Shown one piece after another: positions 23,436 through 36,000 of a DNA stretch of 64,000 bases. Both the position numbers and the translations under genes were made by a program. Origin of the DNA: Ceratodon purpureus (Eukaryota; Streptophyta; Bryopsida; Pseudoditrichales; Ditrichaceae); the NCBI GenBank assembly GCA_014871385.1, contig CM026426.1, forward strand, positions 95,214,238 through 95,278,237, given 5' to 3'. Each line of letters begins with the position of its first letter. Positions within the stretch are counted from its first letter, which is position 1. Below the pieces are notes generated by a model. The model worked only from the letters and a program-made list of their open reading frames with translations, was not told the DNA's origin and did not search any database.

Positions 23436-24038
23436 AATAAGCTGGATTCGCGGTTTACCTTAACTGTAAAAGTGGTTTTAGCTTGCTCATGATTTCTGCT
23501 CCGAAACTGCCAAGTGGTCTGCCGCAGCCTTATCTCGCTGCTCTCACCCTTGTTTCGGATATCTTTGTCATGCCAAGTGTCTGTTCTGAGTGACACCTGG
23601 GGAATTTTGGATGTTCCCAAAGAACGGATCTCCGTATTGTAGTCCTACGAGCGTTGTGCGGAGCTCTCGCGCGGGTTGCGCGAGCCCGCGGGCAACTCGA
23701 GTTCTCCCTCCTCCCGAGACCCCCCTCCCCCCCCCTCCCCCTGCGGGGTCCTTAGCGCCCCGACCCCGACTCGGGACTCGCCCTCGACGTCGCCTTCTTC
23801 TTCCGTTGTTGTGATCTCCGTCGCCGTCCACGTGGCCTGATGACTCACCCATCCCCTTGCAAACAGTGGATCTCCCGCCCAACCCTCCCTCTTGCTCCGG
23901 AAGCCCTAGCACCGCCATTCTCCTCTCTCTCTGCCATCGTCGCGGTCCGCCGCACTGCTGCAGCGCCGTGCTCCTCCGCGAGCAACTGCCGTCCTAGGCA
24001 CCATGATTGCGTAGCTTGCTCTCGTCTTGGAAGCAACC
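23436..24038 (+). other. GC-rich 5' region of the plus-strand MULE
   Basis: It lies between the two divergent MULEs. From about 23640 it becomes C-rich (CCCCCTCCCC words) and resembles an untranslated leader. Short frames on both strands are composition artefacts. The two elements may share a bidirectional promoter region here. Confidence 0.4.
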
Positions 24039-27000
24039 ATGGAGGTAGTCGTCAAGGACCTGGCTGCTGAGCACGATCCATTTATTGGAGACTGCCAGTG
24101 GATGCTGTCCATGCACAGAATGCAATCTAGCTGAATTTTCGGACGAGGAAGATGGTGATCACAGCAGGGACATGAAGGCAGCCAGGACGGAGGGAGGTGC
24201 TAGGGTCCGGAAGACAACTCTGAAAAATTCGCGTGCCCGGCTACAGATACCACCTGAATGGCATTTTGATAGGATAGATATTGCAGGGGAAGGGAGGACA
24301 AATCAAGGTCGAGGTAGATTTTGAGAAACATTTCGAGCCTTATTCCCTGGGACAGATTGGGTGACTTTGTTGAAGGGGAGCAGAGCATGAGGGATTTCCC
24401 ATGCACTTTCAATGAAGTGCCCACTTTAGGTCACAAAGTAGGGCAAGCTGAGAATGCGAAGGAGACAAGTTTCCTCCAGAAAATAAAGTAAGTTCTATGT
24501 ACACTATATTTGTTCCTCTTCCTGCAGTATGTGGCAATGTGCGATTTCAGGATCTATTGACGAGGACGGGTTTGGTTTTGAAATGTGTGATTACACATTG
24601 TTCCTAATTATGTACGTCTCGGGACAGCTTTCACTGCGAATACGGTCCCCTTGACAAGACGGGTGAGGTCAAGATGGAGGTAGAGAAGATATTCGCAAGT
24701 GCGATGCAAAAAAAACTTTCACCAAATGAGAAGAATGCAAGAAAGCGAGTTGAGAAGCAGGAAAAGAAGGCAGCAAAGGAGGCAAAGAAATTTGCGGTAG
24801 CAGAAGCAAGACGACTTAAAGCATTGAAGAAGTCATTACCTGCCCAGCTTCCACCAGAAGTTGTATCAGAAGATTTGGAAGATTCAGATGCGGATGGTGG
24901 GCGTCCTCGGCTCCAAGACGGGGTACCTGTTCCTGCAAGGGTTGATCTTGGAAGGTAGCGAAGGGCCAGTAGGGTTTAGACAGGTATGACTTCAAAGCGT
25001 GGGTGCCAGTGTAATTTCGTAGCCAAGGAGTTATACATGGACAACAGCCTCTGCGAAATATAGTACCATAACATGAACCATGTTAATAGCCAAGGAAAGC
25101 CCTGTCGTAGTAGTAGTTTCGCAAGTTTCAGGCACTCTTTAGGTGCCAGACTGTCCTGGAGAACTAGGAACTGGATTCAATCCATGCTCGCCTAAGGCTT
25201 CTCTCCTGCACAGGTGATGGCCTTCCACAAGAAAGAGGTGTGGGAGTGCCCCATAGAGAATAGACCTTGCACAAGAGACACCTTCATTATGCCCGACGAC
25301 GTATACAATTTGAGTAAGAAGAGGGCTGCCCAATTATGGCGAAAGCATACACAAGACCCTATGAGTGTTAGGATGTGGAAGGAGGAGAATGAAGAATCGG
25401 TGTTTCTTTACCATGAGTTCGGGAACTTCAACTTGAACGAAGCAGCACCCCCAGCAGTAGAAGGAGAAGCACCATTTTGTCTAGAGATCCAGACACCATG
25501 GTAGCTCGAAATGATGCTCAAGTATGGCCATAAAAGACAGGTGGCCATGGATGCAATATTTAGTACTAATGAACCCAAGGTCAGTACCGCTACCTATAGG
25601 ACGACATCATTATTTAAAAAAAAAAGATTGTTGCATATTTATTGAAATCGGGTTTGAATTGATTTCAGTACTGCATCTTTTTTTTTTGCTTCATGTCCAC
25701 TCACATACTGCAGGACGGGTGTTTATGTTACAGTATCCACTCTATACCGTCATGGTTTTTGACGAATGGAAGAATAAGATACCTGTTGCTTTCGTCATCG
25801 TCAGGAAGTCAAAGGAAAAAGACGTGAAACCATGGCTTGAGAAATTGAATGCCCGCTGTCGATCCTCGCAACCGGATTGGGAGCCAGGTTCATTTATCAT
25901 AGACAACTCCCAAGCTGAGATAAATGCAATACTGTGAGTCCCTCTTCTTTATGATGCGTCCTTTCTATTAATTTTTATTTTTTTTGTAGTTCTAAGCGTA
26001 AACTAAGTTCGTTTCTAACTTACTCTACTGTCCTGGAATTGCAGAACCGTTTGGCCTAAACTGCCAATCATGCTATGTCTATGGCATGTTAGGAAAGCTT
26101 GGAAGGAGAATGATGTACAAAAAATCAAGGAAAACACTTTGCGTGTTCAGTTCCTGAAAGCTGTTGAAGAAATAATGTATTCACCTGACTTAGCGGAAGG
26201 AGACATTGCTGTTGAAAGAGCTAAGCAAAAGATTACAGGACTTCGTGAACGGTTTCCTGCTGCTGAAGCTTTCATATCATACTTTGAGGAGACATGGAGC
26301 GGTAAAACTGGTATGTGGGTTACTGCTAATAGGAAATTTCCCCATTGCGGCCAGGACACGAATGCAGTAGTGGAATCATATCATGCTAACTTGAAATCTA
26401 TTTTGACACAGACTAGACAGAAGTTGAGTGTCCGACGGATGGATTGGCTAGTATATCATCTCATAGGAGATGTCTTAACTCATTATTGGTACGCAGTTCA
26501 GTGCAAACTTTATGGATTTATAAAAAACAGAGAAGCTGAAGGAATAGTTGCAGGGGCTGTCCTAAGAGCGCGTGAAATTCCCGACAACTACGTTTCCATT
26601 TATCCAGATGTTGAAGACATCGCAATGGTTTTGTCAGTCAACAATTACCCATCTGTTTGGACTGTTACATGTCTTGATTCCATTAGGGCGCAATGTGATT
26701 GTCCTATGGAGAAGAGAAGTAATATTTATAAACATTGCGTGAAGGTTTTTAAATCTATACACCCTAAAGTCGAGGGCGCTTTGATTATACGACTTGCAGG
26801 CACTCTTAAGGGGACAATTGATTCCGGTATGGACAACTCTACCATCGATGCCTTCGCTGGTGGTAGACTGGTCAACAATGGAGATGAGGAAGACAAAGAA
26901 GTGGTTTCTAGGACACAGTCAACAGGTCCTAATGGCATGTTCCGGGACTTTCTTGCTGAGGTTAAGGAGCAGGGTTTTCTATTCGGTCGTGACTTGGCCC

Positions 27001-27398
27001 TCTTGCGTCATAATGTCGGGACGTCACGACGGTTTAGAGTCACGACCGGACGTCCCATTCGGTCTTTATTGTGACGGCCCAACTCCGAAATGCAACCTTT
27101 TCATTTATACTTTTTCATTTTTACACTACAAAACCTATTATGACGTCGGAGGACCCTCGTCGCGACCCATTCCGACGTCGCGACGGGATAGTCACGACCA
27201 GACGGGATAGAAAACCCTGTTAAGGAGATTGAGGAATTAGTCACTCAGGACAGATCCTTGACAGCTTTTGCTTTAGCGCAGGTAAGAGGTGCAAAAGGAA
27301 AAAAATTTGATAGGCAAGTCAAATCGAAAGCAGGACTGCTCCATCCTCTTTCACAACCACAGTTTCATTCTAGAGAGTGTGACAAGAATACTATGTGA
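24039..27398 (+). pseudogene. MULE transposase gene with SWIM-type C terminus, decayed
   Basis: Mutator-like transposase. Blocks in order are an N-terminal segment with IPWDRLGDFVEGE and PCTF (about 24340-24425); a Lys-rich region (24674-24958); a Cys/His segment (RGCQCNFVAKEL); MDAIFSTNEPK (first catalytic Asp) before an intron at about 25579-25732; YPLYTVMVFDEW to FIIDNSQAEINAI (second Asp); an intron at about 25935-26044; then LCLWHVRKAW, NAVVESYH (catalytic Glu) and CDCPMEKRSNIYKHC. The DDE triad is intact, but the SWIM Cys before the final His is Tyr. In-frame stops lie at 25061 (TAG), about 25195 (TAA) and 25502 (TAG). The last coding block (IEELVTQDRS to DKNTM) resumes after the MITE, and the gene ends at 27398. 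Confidence 0.87.
26970..27219. mobile_element. hAT-type MITE, 250 bp, with 8-bp target duplication
   Basis: It starts CAGGGTTTTCTATTCGG and ends with the reverse complement AGAAAACCCTG. The perfect 8-bp direct repeat TTAAGGAG flanks it at 26962-26969 and 27220-27227. CAGGG-type ends and an 8-bp duplication are hallmarks of the hAT superfamily. Removing the element and one repeat restores the reading EVKEIEELV in the MULE, which confirms both borders. It is non-coding, with repeated CGTCACGAC and GTCGCGAC words inside. Confidence 0.92.
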
Positions 27399-27596
27399 CA
27401 TCCTAGTTTCTTAGAACGATCAAGACACAAGGGAGGAAATGTTGGGAAAAAGAAAAAGGTTGTCCAGGACAGCTCAGACATTCCAGCTATTGTACATCTT
27501 AATGAATTTCAGTTGTGCACTTTTGTAGTAGTTTATAGGACTAGAAACCATCCTAGGACATGTCCAGGAAATGTCTCTTCATGTCGTTCGACTTCT

Positions 27597-27905
27597 TCGT
27601 CTATTTTTTTATTTTTTATTTTATTATTTTAGATCATTTGTTTTTTTTTTTGTTTTTAATTTTCCTTTTTTTGTAAAAAAAAATCCTTTTCATCCTTTTT
27701 TATTTTAATTTTTAATTTTTTAAAAATTAATTATCCTTTTTTAATTAAATTTTCTATTTTACTCTCTTTTTTATTTCACTTTTATTTGTATTTCCATTTA
27801 TTATTTTGAAATTTTTATTTTTTATTTTTTATTTTAAATTTTTTTTAACTGTTTTCTTTTAATCTGACATTTGGTTTCTTTTTAATTTTTTTTTCCTCCA
27901 TCAAA
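27597..27905. repeat. T-rich low-complexity tract
   Basis: About 300 bases consist almost only of T and A on the plus strand, with runs such as TTTTTATTTTTTATT. No unit length is evident. It follows the MULE 3' end. The rest of 27399-28637 shows no recognisable feature. Confidence 0.8.
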
Positions 27906-28637
27906 CATTTTTTCATTTCGTCGAAAACAATCGACAAGGTTGTCTTATGAAACCATTCCTTCTGTTTAGTTAAGTTCCATGTTTATGATTCGTTTTTTTG
28001 AAGCCATACAGCTGACACCCCAAAAAAAAAACACTCAGCCCAAAAACAATTTAGTTGTTCACCATCACTGTATGTCCTAATGCCGTATAAATAAACAAGT
28101 GTCCCCGCACTGTAAACCAAGGACCGTTCTAACTACTCAATCTAAACACTATGTACAAGCTGTCTTGTTGATACAGAAAAGCAGTTCGGGCGTCCTAGAC
28201 TCGGACTTCTATGCTGTTCCTTCCAAGTGGACATGCGCGTCCTCCTCAATGACTCCTTCCATGACAGAGTACGGAGCGTATTGATCACAGACCACTTTCA
28301 AGTGATGCCATATCCTACAAAATAAATCAACGCTAAAAGCTTATGATTATATGTTTTAATTGAGGAAATAACAAGAATGACCTTTCTTGAATCTTTAAGT
28401 ATGAGTGGACAGGAACAAGCAGGTTGGTTTAGAATTGACTATAAGTAATAGAGTAGTTTTAACCAGGCTACCATATCCCACGTACGCAAACCACTAGAAA
28501 TATAAAAAACCATCAATGACACTATGATATTGGGACACACACAGTCGACCTCGTCCAGGATTCAATTCCAGTTTCTCATACTATAAAGTGCGTTTACTAA
28601 CATATTTTCTTAAATAATTCCTACCAATGCTGTCTTT

Positions 28638-29282
28638 CTAAATGACATGTGCTTCAAACTGCTCATTCAAAGAAAACTTCTTCTTCTCTTTCGAATGGGG
28701 CTTCCTAACCTCTGCTGCCCAAGGATGGAGATCAAGCAGCTTACCTTTCGGACGTTCACGTGTCTCTTGCAAGCCCCCTGTTCCCATATTTTTGTCTCCA
28801 AATCCGACACCCGGAGTTACGGCATCGTCCATCGGTGAGTGTTGTTTACTTTCATCAATGCCAACTACAATTTCCTTCACTAGATTGACAACGGGAACCA
28901 CCTTCTCAATACCTTCCACCCCGACGTTGACCCTTTTACTATTCTCCCCAGACTCCGCTAGTTTAAATTCCGTATTCAGATGACTCTTCTCTGCGAGGGA
29001 TTGCTCCCTTTGCCTCTTCCTTGCTAACTCATTCCCTCCGCTTGGAGTAATTGTAATGATCTCATTCAGCCAGGCCGGCTTGTAACACTCTTGACCACTG
29101 TCCAATTGCGGTGCCACTGTAAGGATGGCCTCTAAGTTATCCCCTGCATCGGATGCGGCCCTAGAGGTCACCTGTGCTGGTCCTCCCTGATTGTGAATGC
29201 TTCTGCAGGAACTAGGCTGATCACGTTCCCCAACCACATCATCAGAAGCAGGAAAAACACCGTCCTTTCGAGAATTTGCCAT
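28638..29282 (-). CDS. Hypothetical ORF, about 214 aa, next to the CACTA remnant
   Basis: An open frame from MANSRKDG (29282) to the stop at 28638, not recognised. It is hydrophilic, with acidic and basic patches (ARKRQREQSLAEK and HSKEKKKFSLNE) and no membrane segment. The Lys-rich end could be a nuclear signal. It lies 3' of the CACTA fragment on the same strand, so it could be a late exon of that element or of another relic. Length alone in this AT/GC context is weak evidence of function. Confidence 0.35.
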   Translation of the reverse strand: MANSRKDGVFPASDDVVGERDQPSSCRSIHNQGGPAQVTSRAASDAGDNLEAILTVAPQLDSGQECYKPAWLNEIITITPSGGNELARKRQREQSLAEKSHLNTEFKLAESGENSKRVNVGVEGIEKVVPVVNLVKEIVVGIDESKQHSPMDDAVTPGVGFGDKNMGTGGLQETRERPKGKLLDLHPWAAEVRKPHSKEKKKFSLNEQFEAHVI

Positions 29283-29782
29283 ACTATAAGGTACAGGTAA
29301 ACAACCGGGACTTCCCCTACACAGTAGGACAACCACGAATGCAATTTATCTTACAATAGAGCATGGTTTGTCTCACTCGACGGTTCTATGGTGAAATTCA
29401 TCGAGGAGACATACAAAGATGCGGTTGATGTGCTCAACGGCACGGGTCCCACTAGTGGAAGACAAGATCACTTTCATTTGATACAAAAACATATACAAGT
29501 GAAGCTCTACAGCCTCTCTTTATATCAAAATACAAACACATGTTGCATGTCAAACTGTTTGTTGAAACCAGCGCATCTTTGAAGAAACCAGTCAGGTTAC
29601 ATGCAAGAGGAGTTCACTCAAACCTTACTCATTGTGACTTGTTGTTGAATGACTAAGTGAACTATCCTATGCCATTAGAAAGAACTTTCAAGCATTGGAA
29701 AGTTTAGGTTCTTTACCCCAACATTTAAAGTAACGACTTAATAAAACATAAACAACAAGAATCACAATGTGAAAGGGTCCAA

Positions 29783-30182
29783 CATTAGGAGAAATTTGGA
29801 GTCATGAAAAGGCCGTGTAAGCCTGCCCTTTCTAGGTGAACTCCCTGCTGCCCCCCGCACTGTCGCTGGCAGCGGGTGCCAGAGTCGCTACCCGCACATA
29901 ACTGCGTGGCGCACTGTGATTAACGGTTCTCGGAATAATTCTTGAGACATGAACGACTTGTCTCGGGGTTTGGTCCCAAGTGGACAGATGGTGTCAGCCC
30001 GGCACTGTAGATTGTGCCCTCCACACGCCTCGCTCGGAGGTCATTGGTTCGAGCCCCCGTGGCGGCTGCTGGCACCACGGTGGCACCGCACATGCCATGT
30101 CAAAAAGTACGCGGGCAGCGTCTGTTTTTTTCTCTCACGTGCCGCTTACACGGCCTTTTTGTGACCCGATTTTTCTCCTAAT
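29783..30182 (-). mobile_element. 400-bp TIR element, copy D (reverse orientation)
   Basis: It starts ATTAGGAGAAATTTGGAG at 29784 and ends near CTCCTAAT at 30182, with the family's AAAAGGCCGTGTAAGC inside each TIR. The interior is the reverse complement of copies B and C. It contains GGTTCGAGCCCCC on the plus strand, a good B-box match, preceded by CTCGGGGTTTGGTCCC. It lies between the unassigned ORF and the CACTA fragment. Confidence 0.85.
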
Positions 30183-30330
30183 AATTTTTTTGGAAAAAAC
30201 GATAGTCTCGCATGTCCGCACCAAATGGCAAGTTGTCATTGTCGTCCTCAAAATTGGCTTCTAGCCACCCAATTGGATTGTCGTTAGCCTCTTTGTTTTT
30301 GCTAGCAGCTTGAACTTCTGCTTTCATAAC

Positions 30331-32290
30331 TTATCCTTCAAATGCATTCATAGCATTCTCTCCATTACCATGACCTGAGCGTGACGAAGAAGCCCGTGAA
30401 GTAAATGGCCTCTCCGGCACCTGGAAACTAGTGTCCAGAGGTGTCGGAAGACCCCTTGCATCAAACTTATGCTCGGCAGACTCCGGTTGGTGGACGTCAT
30501 CATCCTCTTGGGATAGGCGCCATGATCTAGGTTGTTTCTCCAAAACAACCTTATATTCCTGTTCGTCTGGATCATCCACAAAAAATACCTGCACACACAC
30601 ATTAACTTTTAAGAATAACGATAATAGAAGTGGTATCAATCAGTACATTGCAAGGGCTCTTGCAAATCACGGAATAAACTATCCGTAAACAGATCATTGT
30701 CTTATAGTGAAGCTCCACAGCATACATTCTATTCAGTAAATTTTTACGCTATTTAAAACATCAAAAAGCAATGACAAGAACACATTGGCAGCTTAATAGA
30801 CTCCGAGGCAAGGTTAAAATTCAATAAAAAAACCTGTGAAACTGAGTATGGGAAGACGTATGGGTTGTCCCGCATTGGATCTTGACATTGGCCGTACTTA
30901 ACTAACCAAAATCCGTGTTCATCTTGTTGCACTGTTGGATTTCTGCCAAGATTCGGCCGTATCCAAAAACACTTCAATATAGTTTGCGTCAGAGCGCAGT
31001 AGGTGACGACACTAATTTTCCTCACCAATCTCATGTATGGATGATCTGCGTCCACAACATTAATATCCTATGGAGACGATTTGCATCCTTGTGGGGACAT
31101 GACAAAATCACCCGAATCAAATCTTTGATAGGAGACTGACTCAACATCTTGCAAGCATCTGTAGTGATTGTTGTACGCCTAGAGAGAGGGATATTCTTCA
31201 GCGTCGAAAGACGGGGGGGTCGACATCTGAGCGAGGTCCACATCCACTACCTCACCTCTCCCAAGCATGTCTTGTACTTGTAGTCTGAGCCATGCTGCAA
31301 ATTCCAAAACTTAGTGTGGTCTATTCCTATGCCTACTACCACCAAAAGACGACAGCTCCTCGTACTCCCTATCAACATCCAGAGCATCACTTTGTTATGT
31401 ATAAAAAAAAATTAAAAATCTTAAGTTGCATATGTCATTAACTGCAACCGATGGAATTCACCAAAGCGTCAGTATGGTACAACTTTAAAAAAGAAAAGGG
31501 CATTTCATTCATACCTGCGAAGATCTTGAGTAGGTATAGAGTTCCACAAAACATATTTGTGAATGTCCATCAATTCTCTTTCATTGAGTTTGATCAGTTT
31601 TGGCCCTCCTTCCAGAACTTCGCCATATGTCTTTTCATCCTCCTCCATGTCCCACATTCGTCGTTAAATGTAAGGTGACAAAGTAGTATAGTCTGTGACA
31701 AAGCCCAGGGCTTCATCTGCTATGTAATCTGTTGCCATGCACGCCTCTGGCCTATACTTTTTTCTCATAGACTTTTTGAGCCCATAAAGAAAACGTTCTA
31801 CACTGTAACAACACCGACTGTGAACTGGTCCAAACATCTCCACCTCCTCCACTAAGTGAACCATCAACTGGGGCACTGAATCAAAAAAATGAGGAAACCA
31901 AGCCTCCAAGGGATTCAATGTCTCTACCGTATAAGTCATCAAGTCCTCTAATTCCTCCATATCAATGACCTTGGCACAAATCCTTTTGAACACGTTACCT
32001 GTCATGATCACATCGTCCCTTGCTCCTGGGTGCAAGAACTAACGAATACATGCCGGGACAATCTATTGAACAAGGACATGGTAATCATGGCTTTTGAGAC
32101 ATCCCAGGCGTTTCTCGCCGATGCATTTTCCGAGTTGTCCTGCGTAACTGGTGGGCGCTTTCACAGATGATATGAGGTTAATAAATCTCCCTCTTGCATG
32201 GAGGGCCAGAGCGTACGGAGCTTTGCGGTTTGAAAAACCTACCAGTGTCACCTATTGGCCTGAGGTGAAGCTGACATTAGAGAAAATTTT
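30331..32290 (-). pseudogene. CACTA (En/Spm) transposase C-terminal fragment
   Basis: Read from 32290 down. LKSHDYHVLVQ, then PHFFDSVPQLMVHLVEE and YRPEACMATDYIADE match the DUF4218-like region of plant CACTA Tnp2 proteins. ILKCFWIRPN, DEHGFWLVKYG and, after an intron, VFFVDDPDEQEYKVVLEKQPR match DUF4216. The N-terminal transposase domain with catalytic residues is absent. In-frame TAG stops lie at 32063-32065 and 32039-32041, with others near 31182 and 31068. No CACTA terminal repeats were seen. The downstream tail (RPFTSRASSSRSGHG) is typical low-complexity sequence. Confidence 0.85.
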
Positions 32291-32593
32291 GGGTGAAGGA
32301 GTGTCCAATACTTCTGGCTTGGAAATGCAATTAAACTTTTCCAAAAATCAAAGAAATTGTCCAGTTTGAGTACTTGCAGCAAGTTGCCATCAAATCCATC
32401 GGCCAATCAAAATGTGGAGCCATGGCAAAGTTGGCACTCTGTGGGAAAGTAGTGGGCCTTGTTGGCAGCATTTGGGTTGTCCCGCATGTACTGCGTTGGT
32501 AACAGTAATGAGCACCTGGGATAAAATAAAATATCAAGCCAAATATATTATGTATTTAACCTTGATACATTGTTTTTGGGAAAATGTACATCA

Positions 32594-32808
32594 AATTAAA
32601 CTGGGATTAGTTTATGTTGGCACCGCGTGGCCATGCGGAGCCATGAGTGTACTATATACGGTACACATGGTGCCAACACGTGCGTGGGTGTTGCCACCAA
32701 CATTAATCTAGGATTATTTATGTTGACACCATGTGGTCATGTAGAGACATGAGTGTATTATATATGGTACACATGGTGCCAACACGTGTGTGTGTGTTGC
32801 CACCAACA
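32594..32808. repeat. Tandem duplication, two units of about 107 bp
   Basis: Two imperfect copies (about 32597-32701 and 32704-32808) share GTACACATGGTGCCAACACG and GTTGCCACCAACA. They lie roughly 200-400 bases outside the left arm of the large inverted repeat, just upstream of the transposase-like gene. They could be its promoter or subterminal repeats. Confidence 0.8.
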
Positions 32809-33009
32809 GAATGGTCGAGAGATGTGGACAGGTCGAGGTACTGTTGTCGACTTATAAAAAATTCCCGCTATTGGGGACAAAACCAATGAAAATGTTTCCC
32901 GGCAAATTCCAGCCATGTCCAGGCTTTGTTCTACAAATGAAACTCTTTCCCGCCCTATACAGAGTTCTTTCTAGGTGGCCACTTGATTCTCTCAGTTTTG
33001 TTGTTAGAG

Positions 33010-36000
33010 ATGGCGCTTGAGGATGTTGCCAACAGGGGAAGGGGTAGTGGATACACGGCAGCTGTAGCTCTTGATAGCAAGTTTGCAACTATTGTCAAGA
33101 AAGGGGTTCGACTTGATCAACAAGTCCCAAGATTAGAATTTCCAGTCTTGAGAGCATCTGGTGCCACCAACATGCATCTGTGGTTGAATGGAAATTTGTA
33201 CCCAACAGATCCACTTACTAGGAAGCCACCGTAGTTTGGGACGTTGAAGAGTTGTTTGGAATTCCTTTGTCATGGGGAATCTGGCCTGTTAGGATATACA
33301 TAACGCCTCGTTAGCACCAACAATGCAATAGTGGGGTTGGAACAAGAGCTAGAAAAGGCAAGGACTGATTGTATCTGTGAAAATGTTGGCTTCCCAAAAT
33401 CCGTTGCCAATCTGAAGTCCAAACTTGATGCTGCAAATAGCAGCTGGGCAATGCGTTCAGTTGACCTTCTTGCTGGTAGTACAGAGGAGATTAATATGTT
33501 GAAGAGCGAATCTGAATCTTTGAGGTCTCGATGTCTAGCATTGGAAGATCAGTTGGAGCGTAACGAGTACAATTACAGGAACAACTTACTACAGCTCCGA
33601 TAGGAGGGACAAGAAGCGGCTGATCAACATGCAGAAGAAATATCGTTGGCAATGTTGCAAGCAACCCATGGTTTGCGACAAGTACGTGAAACGCACCAAC
33701 AGCAACTTGCGGATGGGCAACATGAACTGACGGAAGCGAGGAGGGCTTTGTCGAAGTTGAGGAAGAAAATTGAACGAATGATTAGTACTCCACTAGGAGC
33801 ACAATTGAGAGCATCCAAGGGTTTATCTGCATTAGCCAAGACTGGTGGAGCTGCAAGAGCTCGTATAGCCAAAATTAGAAGCTTGTTGCAACCACGTGTA
33901 CTTCAATCCATACATGATGGAAACAAGACATCAAAAGGTAGGAAGCGGTTGTGTGGGGACAGAGACATACAAGAGGGGACAGGCCATGCTCTTGCTCAAA
34001 TAATGTCACAAGGAGAGACAGTGGCATTGGTGTCAAATCCGCGAAATAGTTTTGCTGCAACCACGATGACCAATTACTACCTTGAGAGAATTGGGAAGGA
34101 GCTGGGAACAGAAGCGGTTCTGGCAGCATGTGATATGACTGGAGTCTCTCAAAAAGGATACAGTGAGATCTATAAGACAATTAAAGGGAGAGTGCAGCTT
34201 GTTGACAAACGCTTAAAGGCAACATTTTTGCCAAATCCTCACAAGGTATGTGGTAACACTTGTTGGGAACACTGATTTTGAAGCAGAGTACTAGTTAACC
34301 TTGATACTAGTCTTACTGTTAAGAACATTGATTTTGAACTAGAATTGGCAAGAGAAAATCATCTGGTTTGCAATTTTTTGGTTCTAATCAAATGACATGC
34401 ATGCATGTGATTGTTGTGTAACTTTTAAAATTGAACTCTGGGCAATGCATTCAACAGGTTAGTTTGTTGCGAACAAAATTAAATTCAAAGTTGAAAGATC
34501 TTGTTGGTGACTATTACTCCATAGATAATACACTGGAGCTTGTAACACAAGTTCCAACGACCAAAGGAAAGAAGAAGAAATCAGAGATTGAAAGAGTTGT
34601 CTTGACATCAAAAAATTCTTTGTTTGTTGACATCGAAGCTGTGCAACGGAGTATGGTGAAGCTGTACGATTTTACCACCGAAGGTAACTACTTCGTTCAG
34701 AAGCAACCGTAGACAAGTATGGACAGTTAGCTATGTGTTCCCAACGGGTTTCTTATTGATTAGCAATTTTACGCTTTGTCATGATTGCATCGTGCTCAAA
34801 TGTGGTAGCTGTTGGGATGTGCAGAAGTTGGAAACACGCCTTTGGTCTTTGTGTTGAAGATGGACGAAGTTGAGATTATGCATGGAAGGAAGTATGAAAG
34901 GGGTAGTTTGACAACTATGAATCGTGCCTTAGACACCAGCATTGAAAAAAGCGACAATAGGTATTTTTTGGTTCAGTCAGAAAACAGAAATATGGCCTGT
35001 TGCTTGCTTTGAGGTTGCCAAAGAATCACATGAGGTCCTCAAATGGGTGTTCGAACTTACTGCGTTCCCAGCATTGATCAAAGCTCAAGAAGGGGGCCAG
35101 CTGCTTTCTGTTGAAGGTGTTGGCAACTTCAAAGTTGAGTGGCATTTATCTGCAGATATGAAGACAATCAAATGCTTGTATGGATTGAAGCATGGTGCCA
35201 ACGCGAAACATTCTTGCATCTACTGTAACCAAGAGAGGACAAAACCTGTGGTGGGAACAGCGGCAGGTGCCACCTCTGAGGCTAAGAGAAGAAAACATAC
35301 GTGGCATGGAGGTCTATTAGCAAGTAATATCAGATCCAATCCGTCTCCTATTGTAGAAGAATCGCGATGGAAACCTATACTGCCTATTCCACTTGAAAGA
35401 GTCCATACTTGTACATTGCATGCTTTGACAAGAATGATTGAGAAAATTCTTCACATGCACTTCATGTTCATTTGGAACATGGAGAATGAAGTCTGTCAAC
35501 ATGCTGCTATAGAGAATATGGAAAAGACACTGTCTGCAGCTGGGCTTCATGGTGGGAATGTGCGCATAATGAAGGATGCAACACTCAGCGGTGCTTCCAA
35601 CAGTGTCCCTATCAAACCTTCCCTCAGTGGCGTGACTGTAGCTAGGATGTTCCAACCGTCCACTTGGTCAGGGCAAGATCGAGTGTGGAAGGATGTTTTG
35701 CGCTCAGAAAACAACACCCTAGATCAGGGTAGGCAATATCTAGATAGGGTGGAAATGTGGGAAGCCTTGGAACAAGTGTTTCCATATATCTGGTGGGCCT
35801 TACCTTGAATCAGGAGCAGATCAGAACTTTTAGGCCTAAAATTGAGAGATGGGGGCGCCTTTACTTGAAGTGTTTTGGGGAAGACCACGTCACTCATTAT
35901 ATGGTAGGATTCTGGATTTGAACCACCATTACTATTTGATCTTAATTGTTGCCAACAGTTCTAGTCATTACTACCGTGTTGTTTAGGATGTACTAATAAT

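Noticed and set aside
28638..29282. Possible second (TnpA-like) gene of the CACTA element
   Set aside because: Only strand and proximity support it. No motif was recognised, so it is listed as a hypothetical ORF without this assignment.
29990..30075. tRNA gene suggested by GGTTCGAGCCCCC
   Set aside because: No acceptor stem or anticodon arm can be formed, and the box spacing is about 90 bases, so at most it is a Pol III-like motif inside a TIR element.
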